NCBI GenBank assembly: GCA_944384905.1
Contig: CALWVE010000033.1
Coordinates: 1 to 64,000, forward strand
DNA: 64,000 bases
DNA from: an uncultured Clostridia bacterium
Lineage (GTDB): Bacteria; Bacillota; Clostridia; Oscillospirales; Acutalibacteraceae
Direction: 5' to 3'
Positions 27,203 to 34,375 of this stretch are shown here, one piece after another. The translations under genes were made by a program, and so were the position numbers. Within the stretch, counting starts at the first letter, position 1, and every line of letters begins with the position of its first letter. The notes under the pieces are model-generated. The model was given only the letters and a program-made list of their open reading frames with translations, made no database searches and was not told the DNA's origin.

Positions 27203-27228
27203 AATACAACAACTCCTCTTGTATGGTA

Positions 27229-27262
27229 TAAAAATCCCCGGCCGGTACAACCCAGCCGGGGA
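27229..27262 (-). terminator. Rho-independent terminator after tsf
   Basis: Stem TCCCCGGC (27235-27242) / GCCGGGGA (27255-27262), followed by T5 on the minus strand. It ends the rpsB-tsf operon and sits in the leader of the URO-D family gene. Confidence 0.85.
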
Positions 27263-27285
27263 CAAATGCCTGTTTTATAACAAGC

Positions 27286-28212
27286 TTATTTTACCATGTT
27301 GGCAACTTCGTCAGCAAAGTTGTCTTCACGCTTCTGCAGGCCTTCGCCCTTTTCGAAACGTACATAGTCAACAACCTTCATGCTGCCGCCAGCCTTCTTG
27401 GCCATTTCTTCAACATACTGAGCAACCGTAACATCGCCGTTCTTAACGAAAGCCTGCTGCATCAGGCAGTTCTGCTCGTAGAACTTCTTGATACGGCCCA
27501 CAATCATCTTTTCCTTGATGTTCTGCGGCTTGTTGGCGTTCTTGGGATCGTTGTCGATCTGGCCCAGCAGAACTTCCTTTTCCTTCTCCAGATCTTCGGC
27601 GGGAACGGTGGTCTCGTCGAGATACAGCGGATTCAGCGCAGCAATCTGCATAGCTACGTCTTTGCCGCATTCCTGCAGAGCTTCGCTGCCGGAAGCAGCT
27701 TCGTCGGCTTCAAAGCGAACCAGCACGCCGATACGGCCGCCGCCGTGTACATAAGACACGCAATCGCCTTCATAGCGAACGAAACGACGAATCTTCATGT
27801 TTTCGCCGATGGTCTGAATCTTTTCCTTCAGCAGAGCATCAACGGTCATGTCGGTGCCGGCAGCCTTGCAGGCCAGCAGAGCATCAACATCAGCCGGATT
27901 GTTTTCCATAACGGTATCGGCGCAGGTCTTTACGAAAGCCTGGAAATCGGCGTTCTTGGCCACGAAGTCGGTTTCGGCGTTGACTTCGATTACAACACCG
28001 ACTTTACCGCAGGAAGAAACTTCCGCAAAGGCAACGCCTTCAGCGGCAACACGGCCGGCCTTTTTAACGGCAGCAGCCAGACCCTTCTCACGAAGGATAT
28101 CGATAGCGGCTTCCATATCGCCGTTGGCATCGGTCAGCGCTTTTTTGCAGTCCATCATACCGCAGCCGGTCTTCTCACGAAGAGCAGCAACGTCTTTTGC
28201 AGTAAAATTCAT
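27286..28212 (-). CDS. tsf: Elongation factor Ts
   Basis: 308 residues. Nucleotide exchange factor for EF-Tu. The N-terminal UBA-like module 'LREKTGCGMMDCKKAL' (about 12-28) and the core's 'NAETDFVAKN' (about 80) are conserved. Full length with the C-terminal coiled module. AGGAGG precedes the ATG. It follows rpsB by 48 bases in the usual order. Confidence 0.97.
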   Translation of the reverse strand: MNFTAKDVAALREKTGCGMMDCKKALTDANGDMEAAIDILREKGLAAAVKKAGRVAAEGVAFAEVSSCGKVGVVIEVNAETDFVAKNADFQAFVKTCADTVMENNPADVDALLACKAAGTDMTVDALLKEKIQTIGENMKIRRFVRYEGDCVSYVHGGGRIGVLVRFEADEAASGSEALQECGKDVAMQIAALNPLYLDETTVPAEDLEKEKEVLLGQIDNDPKNANKPQNIKEKMIVGRIKKFYEQNCLMQQAFVKNGDVTVAQYVEEMAKKAGGSMKVVDYVRFEKGEGLQKREDNFADEVANMVK

Positions 28213-28260
28213 AATTTTGATCCTCCTGATTCCTTTCGGGTATACGTTCGGGCAAACGAA

Positions 28261-28995
28261 TTATTCAGCTTCGGCGGGAGCTTCTTCAGCTTCTACAGCG
28301 GCAGCGCCCATCTGGCCTTCGCGGCCTTCGATGATGGCGTTAGCCATAGCGCCGGCGATCAGCTTCACAGCGCGGATAGCGTCATCGTTGCCGGGGATCA
28401 CATAGTCGATTTCATCGGGATCGCAGTTGGTATCTACAATAGCTACCACCGGGATGCCCAGACGACGGGCTTCAGCAACAGCAATGTGCTCCTTGCGGGG
28501 GTCCACAATGAACAGAGCATCGGGCTGCTTCTTCATTTCTTTGATACCGCCGAGGAACTTTTCGAGTTTCTCGATTTCGAGGTTCAGCTTGACAACTTCC
28601 TTCTTGGGGAGCAGATCAAACGTACCGTCTTCGCTCATCTTCTTGAGCTGGTTGAGACGCTCAATGCGGCGGCGAATGGTGGTGAAGTTGGTGAGCATAC
28701 CGCCCAGCCAACGAGCGTTAACATAGTAAGCGCCGGCACGAACGGCTTCTTCCTTGATGGATTCCATAGCCTGCTTCTTGGTGCCTACGAACAGCACGTT
28801 GCCGCCTTCAGCGGACAGGTCACGGATAAAGTTATAGGCTTCTTCGAGCTTCTTCACCGTCTTCTGCAGATCGATGATGTAGATGCCATTGCGCTCCGTA
28901 AAGATATAGGGAGCCATTTTGGGGTTCCAGCGTCTGGTCTGATGACCAAAGTGAACGCCTGCTTCGAGAAGCTGTTTCATAGATACAACTGCCAT
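28261..28995 (-). CDS. rpsB: 30S ribosomal protein S2
   Basis: 244 residues, the standard S2 length plus a short Ala/Glu-rich tail. Clear motifs: '[19 protein letters not shown]' (split), '[10 protein letters not shown]', '[12 protein letters not shown]' and '[20 protein letters not shown]'. CAAGGAGG is eight to nine bases upstream. First gene of the rpsB-tsf operon. Confidence 0.98.
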   Translation of the reverse strand: MAVVSMKQLLEAGVHFGHQTRRWNPKMAPYIFTERNGIYIIDLQKTVKKLEEAYNFIRDLSAEGGNVLFVGTKKQAMESIKEEAVRAGAYYVNARWLGGMLTNFTTIRRRIERLNQLKKMSEDGTFDLLPKKEVVKLNLEIEKLEKFLGGIKEMKKQPDALFIVDPRKEHIAVAEARRLGIPVVAIVDTNCDPDEIDYVIPGNDDAIRAVKLIAGAMANAIIEGREGQMGAAAVEAEEAPAEAE

Positions 28996-29107
28996 GGGTA
29001 AAATCCTCCTTGGTTTTTCCTCCGCAGCCTGTTTTCCGACGAGAAGACCGGAATTTTTTGTCCGGCACCAATCCGATCAGGCATGCGTGTGTTTTTTTGG
29101 CCTGAAT

Positions 29108-29136
29108 AGTATAGCACGTCACGTGCAAAAAAGCAA
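29108..29136 (-). promoter_or_regulatory. Promoter of rpsB-tsf
   Basis: On the minus strand: -35 TTGCTT (29136-29131), 17-base spacer, -10 TATACT (29113-29108). The leader of about 105 bases includes a CCGG(A)...CCGG dyad (29050-29070) that might serve S2 feedback control. That is not shown. Confidence 0.65.
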
Positions 29137-29183
29137 GCTTTTATTTAAAATTCCTGCAATTTTTACGTTAAATCCCTTTCGGA

Positions 29184-29717
29184 TCAGAACAGAATACAGG
29201 AAACATAGGTTACGGTAGCCTCGCCGTTGTTGTATTTTACGCCGTTGCGGCGGCAGACATCGCTGACAAACAAACCGTAGGCTTCCATGGGAACCATCAT
29301 TTTATCCGGGAAACGGCACGGTTCATCCGGGCAGGTACAGGTTTCGCAATTGCGGCAGCCGCCTGCGCCCAGAGGAAGCAGATCGGGATACTCGGGGCGC
29401 AGCTCTTCCACAGCCTGCAAAAACTGTTTCTGATGTCGGCGTCCGCCTTCCTGCATACCTTCATAATCGAAGGAATCTTCCAGCTGTGTAGCGGTTGTCA
29501 TGATAATACCGTTTTGGTGCGCCTGGATTCTTTCGGTACATTCTTCCAGCGTTCCGCAATACGGCGGGCAGCTCCATTTATGTCCGTATGCGCCGCAGCG
29601 GTCGGCCGCGCACATCTGACGAATTTCCGGCATGGGAACCAGGTCTTTCACATTCACTTCGGCCACTTCGGTAAAACCGATTTTCTTCATACGTTCAATC
29701 AAATTTTTCATATCCAT
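29184..29717 (-). CDS. DUF2284 cysteine-rich metal-binding protein
   Basis: 177 residues with about 14 cysteines in clusters: 'CAADRC', 'CPPYCGTLEEC', then 'GGCRNCETCTCPDEPC', plus a C-terminal cysteine. This is the DUF2284 pattern, thought to bind iron-sulfur or other metal. It is recognised as a family, but its function is not known. The ATG at 29717 is favoured by GGGGGAG eight bases upstream. It is divergent from a URO-D family gene; DUF2284 proteins often lie near corrinoid or methyltransferase genes, so a redox partner role is possible but inferred. Confidence 0.85.
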   Translation of the reverse strand: MDMKNLIERMKKIGFTEVAEVNVKDLVPMPEIRQMCAADRCGAYGHKWSCPPYCGTLEECTERIQAHQNGIIMTTATQLEDSFDYEGMQEGGRRHQKQFLQAVEELRPEYPDLLPLGAGGCRNCETCTCPDEPCRFPDKMMVPMEAYGLFVSDVCRRNGVKYNNGEATVTYVSCILF

Positions 29718-29784
29718 TTTCAGTTCTCCCCCTTGTAATTCCAATCAAACTCCTGTAGAATTTCGTCATGGAACTTTGTGTTTC

Positions 29785-29813
29785 ATACTAGCACAAGCGC
29801 CGGATGGTGTCAA
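29785..29813 (-). promoter_or_regulatory. Promoter of the DUF2284 gene
   Basis: On the minus strand: perfect -35 TTGACA (29813-29808), 17-base spacer, -10 TAGTAT (29790-29785). It lies in the 152-base divergent gap shared with the second URO-D family gene. Confidence 0.75.
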
Positions 29814-29869
29814 TCGTTTTGCCGCCAAAACGCACGGCGAATTTGCTTATTGGAAAGGCAGGAGTTTGT

Positions 29870-30838
29870 ATGAAAGAAACCCACAAGCAGCGCTTTGAAA
29901 AAGCCCTGCGCCGAGAGCCGATCGTCGGCCACGTTCCACAGTTTGAACTGGTCTTCTTCCTCACGATGGAAGCGTTCGGCAAAGTTCATCCCTCTCATCG
30001 ATACTACTCTCAGTGGAACCAGATGTCCTTTGCGGAAAAGAAACTGCACATGCAGGAAATGGCCGACATTTATGTTATGACGGCCAAGCGGTATGATCAC
30101 GACGCCATTTTTGTCCATCCCAATCCCGCCGGGCTGGAAGAAATCAAATGGCTGCTGGAACTGATCCGCGAACAAACCGGAGACGACTATTTCATCATGA
30201 TGCACGGCGATACCACCGTAAGCATTCCGACCGGCGATGATATGATGGAATTTTCAGTGCGCATGTATGAAGATCCGGAAAGCATTCACGACGAGCAAAA
30301 ACGCGCGCAGGATGCCGCGGCAAAGCGGGCGGCCGCTCTTTCGGGAACCGGTCTGCTCGACGGTTTTGCGCTTTGTTCGGACTATGCGTTTAACGTGAAC
30401 CCGTTCTTCTCCCCCGACTTGTTTGAAGAACTGGTGGCGCCGCATCTGAAAGAATGCATCGATACCTACCGCGGTCTGGGTTTTTACACCATCAAGCACA
30501 CGGACGGCAACATCAACCCGATTCTTGATCAGATTGTTGCTTGCGGTCCGGACGCCCTACATTCCATCGATCCGCAGGGCGGCATGAACCTTCTGGAGGT
30601 GCGCCGCCGCTACGGCGACAAAATCTGCACCATCGGAAACGTTAACTGCGGGCTGCTGCAAACCGGCACCGAAGAAGAAGCTGCCGCCGATGTACGCCGC
30701 TGTTTGCGTGAAGGCATGACGGGCGGATACGGCTTTATCTTCTCCACCTCAAACTGTGCTTACACCGGTCTGCCGCTCGAACGATACGAGCTGATGCAGA
30801 AAATCTGGCGTGAAGAAGGCATTTATTCCGCTGAATAA
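29870..30838 (+). CDS. URO-D superfamily protein of unknown substrate
   Basis: 322 residues, a URO-D/MtaA-type barrel ('KQRFEKALRREPIVGHVPQFE' at the start, 'YTIKHTDGNINPILD' and 'SIDPQGGMNLLEVRRRYGDKI' later). At the zinc-motif position it has H210-T-D212-G rather than H-x-C-G. The change of ligand argues against a classical MtaA reaction, and the haem HemE signature is missing. The ATG at 29870 has AGGAG six bases upstream; an in-frame GTG further upstream lacks a site. It is divergent from the DUF2284 gene. Confidence 0.8.
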   Translation: MKETHKQRFEKALRREPIVGHVPQFELVFFLTMEAFGKVHPSHRYYSQWNQMSFAEKKLHMQEMADIYVMTAKRYDHDAIFVHPNPAGLEEIKWLLELIREQTGDDYFIMMHGDTTVSIPTGDDMMEFSVRMYEDPESIHDEQKRAQDAAAKRAAALSGTGLLDGFALCSDYAFNVNPFFSPDLFEELVAPHLKECIDTYRGLGFYTIKHTDGNINPILDQIVACGPDALHSIDPQGGMNLLEVRRRYGDKICTIGNVNCGLLQTGTEEEAAADVRRCLREGMTGGYGFIFSTSNCAYTGLPLERYELMQKIWREEGIYSAE

Positions 30839-30981
30839 ACAAACTGAGAGTCATTGGCAGATATAAAAGGGAACCCCCGGCGAGGGTTCCCTACGAATCA
30901 ACATCCCCCGGATGTTTGATTCTACCTTCCTGCGCTTATGAAGGCAAAGAAATTCCGCTCTCTGCGGAGAGCGGCCAAAGG

Positions 30982-31036
30982 GTGTTGCTTGCCAGTGGCA
31001 AGCATTGAAACACCGACCGAGCCAGCAGGCAAGAAT
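30982..31036 (+). repeat. Inserted hairpin module A
   Basis: 55 bases directly after AAAGG. With the preceding G it folds as outer stem GGTGTT/AACACC (30981-30986, 31009-31014) and inner stem GCTTGCC/GGCAAGC (30987-30993, 30997-31003) with loop AGT. A 22-base tail from GACCG to AGAAT ends it. The base-paired layout is shared with module B. It is absent from repeat copy 2, where two bases (CT) occupy the site. Confidence 0.8.
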
Positions 31037-31068
31037 CTGCCTTTGGAAACCGCAAACCTTTGAAAAGG

Positions 31069-31124
31069 GCGCCGTGTGCCAGTGGCACACAAGCAAGGCG
31101 CCGACCGCAGCGGCAGCGAAGAAT
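31069..31124 (+). repeat. Inserted hairpin module B
   Basis: 56 bases, again directly after AAAGG. Outer stem GGCGCC/GGCGCC (31068-31073, 31097-31102), inner stem GTGTGCC/GGCACAC (31074-31080, 31084-31090), loop AGT, then a 22-base tail with 16 of 22 bases equal to module A. Compared with A it has three compensatory pairs in the outer stem and two in the inner stem. In copy 2 the site holds only TT. Confidence 0.8.
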
Positions 31125-31162
31125 TGATCGAAACTTTTACGTTTAAGGCTTATCAACAGATT

Positions 31163-31199
31163 AAAAGCTCGGATGCGATATCTCCGCATCCGAGCTTTT
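31163..31199. terminator. Bidirectional terminator next to the DUF6054 gene
   Basis: Perfect 15-bp stem AAAAGCTCGGATGCG (31163-31177) / CGCATCCGAGCTTTT (31185-31199), 7-base loop. It lies one base from the stop of the leftward DUF6054 gene. Confidence 0.9.
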
Positions 31200-31200
31200 G

Positions 31201-31527
31201 CTAGTTTAAAATTTCGCGCAGGCAGTCGAGAAAAGCTTCTTCCCCGAATGTGTTGACCTTAAAGAACATCGCCTGGCTGCCGCCGGCCGCAATGGCGGTA
31301 AGATGAATATCTCCGTCTCGGCCGAAAAGCACCACCGTCAGACTAACCCGGTTGCCGCCCATAAAGCTATAGCGTTCAAACACACGGATACTGCATCGGG
31401 TATCGCCCGTTCGGTTGTCGTCCGCTTCTTCCAGGCTGGCCGAAACGCTGCCGTTCACGATCCCGTTTTCGATTTTGTTCAGCCAGTAATCAAAATCACC
31501 CGTTAAGCGTGCTGTCATTTTTGCCAT
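31201..31527 (-). CDS. DUF6054 family protein
   Basis: 108 residues, soluble, alpha/beta. It matches the small Firmicutes family DUF6054 ('ARLTGDFDYWLNKIENGI', 'VLFGRDGDIHLTAIAAGGSQAMFFKVNTFGEEAFL'), of unknown function. The ATG at 31527 lies seven bases after AAAGGGGG; an upstream in-frame start would overlap the preceding gene. Last gene of a channel/beta-helix/DUF6054 group. Confidence 0.75.
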   Translation of the reverse strand: MAKMTARLTGDFDYWLNKIENGIVNGSVSASLEEADDNRTGDTRCSIRVFERYSFMGGNRVSLTVVLFGRDGDIHLTAIAAGGSQAMFFKVNTFGEEAFLDCLREILN

Positions 31528-31540
31528 TGTAAATCCCCCT

Positions 31541-32770
31541 TTATTCGGTCTGCCAGCTTCCGCTTTCAAATTCGGAAGCTCTACGGTAAACGCCTTTCCA
31601 ATAGAAAGAACGATCGGTTACAGGTTCTACGCGATTGCCGGAAAAGACAAACTGATCTTCAGCTTCCGGCGCAACAATTGAATACACCACGGAGCCGTTG
31701 GGCGCTTCACCCAAATGGTTGTCTTCCACTCGGATTTCGCCGCCCGGCGTGGCCTGATCGATCCGCCAGATAAACAGATGGTGTCCCATCGGCTGCGGCC
31801 AGATTTCGGAACGCCGCGGCAAAGTTTCCCCCTGCATAGCAAAGCCCGTTCCAGCGCCTCGGCAAATATTTTTAGAAAATACCGTTCGGCGCGGCATAAT
31901 ATCGCGCACCTCATACGCCGCCATACCGTAACGCTCGCAGGTACAGCCTGTAAAAACGATATCTTCCGGCGGCGGGAACGGCATCTTGCCCTGATGGGTA
32001 AAACAGGAATCGTAGACATCCTGGAAAACACAATTTTGAATTCGCACCTGCCGCGCGCCGTTCCAGAATTCCACACCGTTTCCGAAACGGATTTTCAGAT
32101 CTTTATTCCACACCATACCGCCGATGAACGAGAACGTGCAGTTTTCCAGCGTAATGTCTTCCGCTTTTTCGGCGGCAAACCCATGCACGCCGCTGCCCCA
32201 GAAAGCCAGATCACGGAAAACAACATGTGCTGAAGCCTTGGCTAAAACACGCTCGGCATAAACGGCCGCTTCAATATTCTTCCAGTAAACCGCCGGATTC
32301 TCTGTACAATATAGGTACAGTCTATCCTGCGGGTCGCGCGCTTGATGATGCTGTTCGGTTTTGCCAAACCCAGAATCCCACCAATCGCCCGGATTTTGCA
32401 GTTCTTCGCGGCTCCAGCGCAGCGTACCGCAGCTCGATTCATCAAAAATCAGGTTGCCCGGCTCGCTGGGCAGCGGATGATCCCACATCCATACATTCGA
32501 AGCATATTCTTTCCAGCCCGATGGTTCCGAAAGCGAAACGCTGCCCCGAAACTGCGGCGCATCACCTTCTCCGTAAGCGCCCCACACAATCGGAGCATCT
32601 TTCGATCCTGCCGGTGAATCAATCGCCCCGCGGATCACGCTGCCGCGCCTGAACAAAACGGTATCGCCCGGCAAAATTTTGAGATCTTTCCATGTTTCGC
32701 CCGCAGATTCCGGTGAAAGCGCATTGTTTTTCCTGCTCCCGTTTTCGGGATCAATATAATAAACAGCCAT
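31541..32770 (-). CDS. Right-handed parallel beta-helix protein
   Basis: 409 residues. It starts 'YYIDPENGSRKNNALSPESAGETWKDL', typical of pectate-lyase-like beta-helix proteins of gut Clostridia, and has the repeated pattern 'DITLENCTF', 'VRIQNCVF', 'DIVFTGCTC' (about 205-270). No signal peptide is visible, so it may act on imported oligosaccharides inside the cell or be exported otherwise. The substrate is unknown, and catalytic residues cannot be assigned. It lies between the channel gene and DUF6054. Confidence 0.75.
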   Translation of the reverse strand: MAVYYIDPENGSRKNNALSPESAGETWKDLKILPGDTVLFRRGSVIRGAIDSPAGSKDAPIVWGAYGEGDAPQFRGSVSLSEPSGWKEYASNVWMWDHPLPSEPGNLIFDESSCGTLRWSREELQNPGDWWDSGFGKTEQHHQARDPQDRLYLYCTENPAVYWKNIEAAVYAERVLAKASAHVVFRDLAFWGSGVHGFAAEKAEDITLENCTFSFIGGMVWNKDLKIRFGNGVEFWNGARQVRIQNCVFQDVYDSCFTHQGKMPFPPPEDIVFTGCTCERYGMAAYEVRDIMPRRTVFSKNICRGAGTGFAMQGETLPRRSEIWPQPMGHHLFIWRIDQATPGGEIRVEDNHLGEAPNGSVVYSIVAPEAEDQFVFSGNRVEPVTDRSFYWKGVYRRASEFESGSWQTE

Positions 32771-32821
32771 ACCTTTGCGCGTGTCCGATCGGCACGCATC
32801 CTCCCCTCGTTTGAAAAAAAC

Positions 32822-33481
32822 TTATTCCTCGACCGAAAAACGGATCCGAGGCAGATTCCAACGATAAACCGTAGCCAGTATACGAATCGCGATCACAACG
32901 AACATGGCGATCAAAACCGCAGGAATCTCGTGGACCGAAAAACGAACCAGCAGATAATAAAGCAGGCTCCCCGCAATGGAGGCCACCGCGTAAATGTGTT
33001 TGGTGAAAACCAGCGGAACCGTACAGCACAGAATATCCCGCAGAATACCGCCGCCCACGCCGGTCATCATCCCTAAAAAGACACAGAAAATCCAGTTTTC
33101 TCCGTGTCCGGCCTGGATAGCGATCTGCACGCCGGTAACGGAAAACGAAGCCAGACCAATGGCGTCGAAGATGTTGTTAATGGCTTCTACCGTGAGATGG
33201 CTGCGGCGGTAAGCGTCCCGAAGAATCTGCACCGCCAGAAAAACCACCAGCGCCGCCGCCAGCGAAAGATAAATATACGTATAGTTATAGAAAGCACGGG
33301 GCGGGAACTGCCCAAGCAAAACATCCCGGATCACGCCGCCGCCCATAGCGGTAACCGCGCCCATGGAAAGCACGCCGAACAAGTCCATCCGCCGGCTGAC
33401 AGCCACCATGGCCCCGGCCACAGCAAAAGCCACCGTTCCGATAATATCCAAAAGATAAGAAGCATATCCCAAAGTAGGCAT
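32822..33481 (-). CDS. Trimeric intracellular cation channel (TRIC/UPF0126) family protein
   Basis: 219 residues, seven membrane helices made of two repeated halves, each with a glycine-rich motif: 'MGAVTAMGGGVIRDVLLG' (about 43-58) and 'MMTGVGGGILRDILC' (about 135-148). These are the UPF0126/YadS signatures, whose bacterial members are TRIC-type cation channels. The C-terminus is shortened relative to nothing obvious. Own promoter upstream. Confidence 0.9.
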   Translation of the reverse strand: MPTLGYASYLLDIIGTVAFAVAGAMVAVSRRMDLFGVLSMGAVTAMGGGVIRDVLLGQFPPRAFYNYTYIYLSLAAALVVFLAVQILRDAYRRSHLTVEAINNIFDAIGLASFSVTGVQIAIQAGHGENWIFCVFLGMMTGVGGGILRDILCCTVPLVFTKHIYAVASIAGSLLYYLLVRFSVHEIPAVLIAMFVVIAIRILATVYRWNLPRIRFSVEE

Positions 33482-33512
33482 GGTACGATCCCCCGCTTGT
33501 CAATTCGCCCCT

Positions 33513-33541
33513 AGTATACCATCCCTTCCCCCGGTTCGCAA
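33513..33541 (-). promoter_or_regulatory. Promoter of the TRIC-family channel gene
   Basis: On the minus strand: -35 TTGCGA (33541-33536), 17-base spacer, -10 TATACT (33518-33513), about 30 bases before the start codon. Confidence 0.65.
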
Positions 33542-33561
33542 GAGTCATTCGTCCTCACACA

Positions 33562-33595
33562 AAACAAAAGCGGCCGGCGTAAATTGCCGACCGCT
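33562..33595 (-). terminator. Terminator after the MarR gene
   Basis: Stem AGCGGCCGGC (33569-33578) / GCCGACCGCT (33586-33595) with one mismatch, and a TTTTGTTTT tail on the minus strand (33569-33561). Confidence 0.75.
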
Positions 33596-33606
33596 GATCG
33601 CAGCTT

Positions 33607-34041
33607 TTAATTGTTACTGTTCGAACGCATAACTTCCATCGCGTGCAACACAGCCTCGCGTTCTTCCTGGCTGATGCCGTCGGCGATCTTACTGCTCCAT
33701 TCATCCAGACAGCTGATGATAACCGGAACCATCTCCTCGCCCTTTTCGGTGAGGAACAACTTATTCTGCCGGCGGTCGTTTTCATCGACCTCACGGCGGA
33801 TATAACCCAGCGTTTCCAGCTGCTTAACCCGCTTGGAAACCGTACATTTTTCAATATAAAATGTAGAACAGATTGTATCCTGGCTCATTCCGGGATGACG
33901 ATGCAGAAATGTGATAAACATATGCATAGCTCCCGTGAGTCCATACGGACGCAGTCGTTCACCCAAAAAACGTTTACGCTGCCGATTGAGATAAGCCAAC
34001 AGACGATCAAAATTGCGCGGGAATTCATCAGTGATAACCAC
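33607..34041 (-). CDS. MarR-family transcriptional regulator
   Basis: 144 residues. Winged helix-turn-helix with dimerisation helices at both ends: 'GMSQDTICSTFYIEKCTVSKRVKQLETLGYIRRE' (split, about 50-85) and the wing 'DRRQNKLFLTEKGEEM'. The start is a GTG seven bases after AAGGAAGG. It is divergent from rhaBA with about 330 bases between them; control of the rhamnose genes is possible but not shown, since MarR proteins usually control efflux or stress genes. Confidence 0.9.
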   Translation of the reverse strand: MVITDEFPRNFDRLLAYLNRQRKRFLGERLRPYGLTGAMHMFITFLHRHPGMSQDTICSTFYIEKCTVSKRVKQLETLGYIRREVDENDRRQNKLFLTEKGEEMVPVIISCLDEWSSKIADGISQEEREAVLHAMEVMRSNSNN

Positions 34042-34121
34042 AGATATCCCTTCCTTTCTCAAAAAACGGCGCTTTTGCTGCCGTTTCTACCCATACAGCT
34101 AAAACTTGTCTAGTTTATATT

Positions 34122-34149
34122 ATTATACCATCCCGTTAAAAAAAGTCAA
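34122..34149 (-). promoter_or_regulatory. Promoter of the MarR gene
   Basis: On the minus strand: -35 TTGACT (34149-34144), 16-base spacer, -10 TATAAT (34127-34122). Confidence 0.65.
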
Positions 34150-34266
34150 TCTTTGAAACATTTTTTAAAGTTAATCATTTTTCACCCCCTATCCATGCTC
34201 AATTGTGCGCATAAATGATCGGAACCCGGATTTATTCTGCACACTTCGCGAAATTATCGCCAGATA

Positions 34267-34295
34267 TAGACAAGCGCATTTCAATTCGCTATAAT
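34267..34295 (+). promoter_or_regulatory. Promoter of rhaBA
   Basis: -35 TAGACA (34267-34272), 17-base spacer, -10 TATAAT (34290-34295), with about 75 bases of leader before the GTG of rhaB. Confidence 0.65.
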
Positions 34296-34375
34296 GAAAA
34301 TACACAGGCATCTCACGTAAATTCGTATTGTTTTGGGCGTGATGCCGAATTTTCACGCAGAAAGGCGGGTTCATT

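Larger units (their letters stand above)
30869..31134 (+). repeat. Multi-hairpin intergenic repeat, copy 1 (with two inserted modules)
   Basis: A chain of dyads: GGGAACCC/GGGTTCCC (30869-30891), GAATCAACATCC/GGATGTTTGATTC (30895-30922), CCGCTCTC-TGCG-GAGAGCGG (30955-30974), and CCAAAGG (30975-30981) / CCTTTGG (31040-31046). The same chain recurs at 42067-42230. Copy 1 carries two extra modules, 30982-31036 and 31069-31124. It lies in a convergent gap between a URO-D family gene and the DUF6054 gene. I see no coding frame in it. Confidence 0.85.
34042..34375. other. Divergent intergenic region between marR-like and rhaB
   Basis: No gene is seen. It carries the promoters of both neighbours and a dyad GGCATCTCACG (34309-34319) / CGTGATGCC (34339-34347) in the rhaB leader that could be an operator or a weak hairpin. 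Confidence 0.6.
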
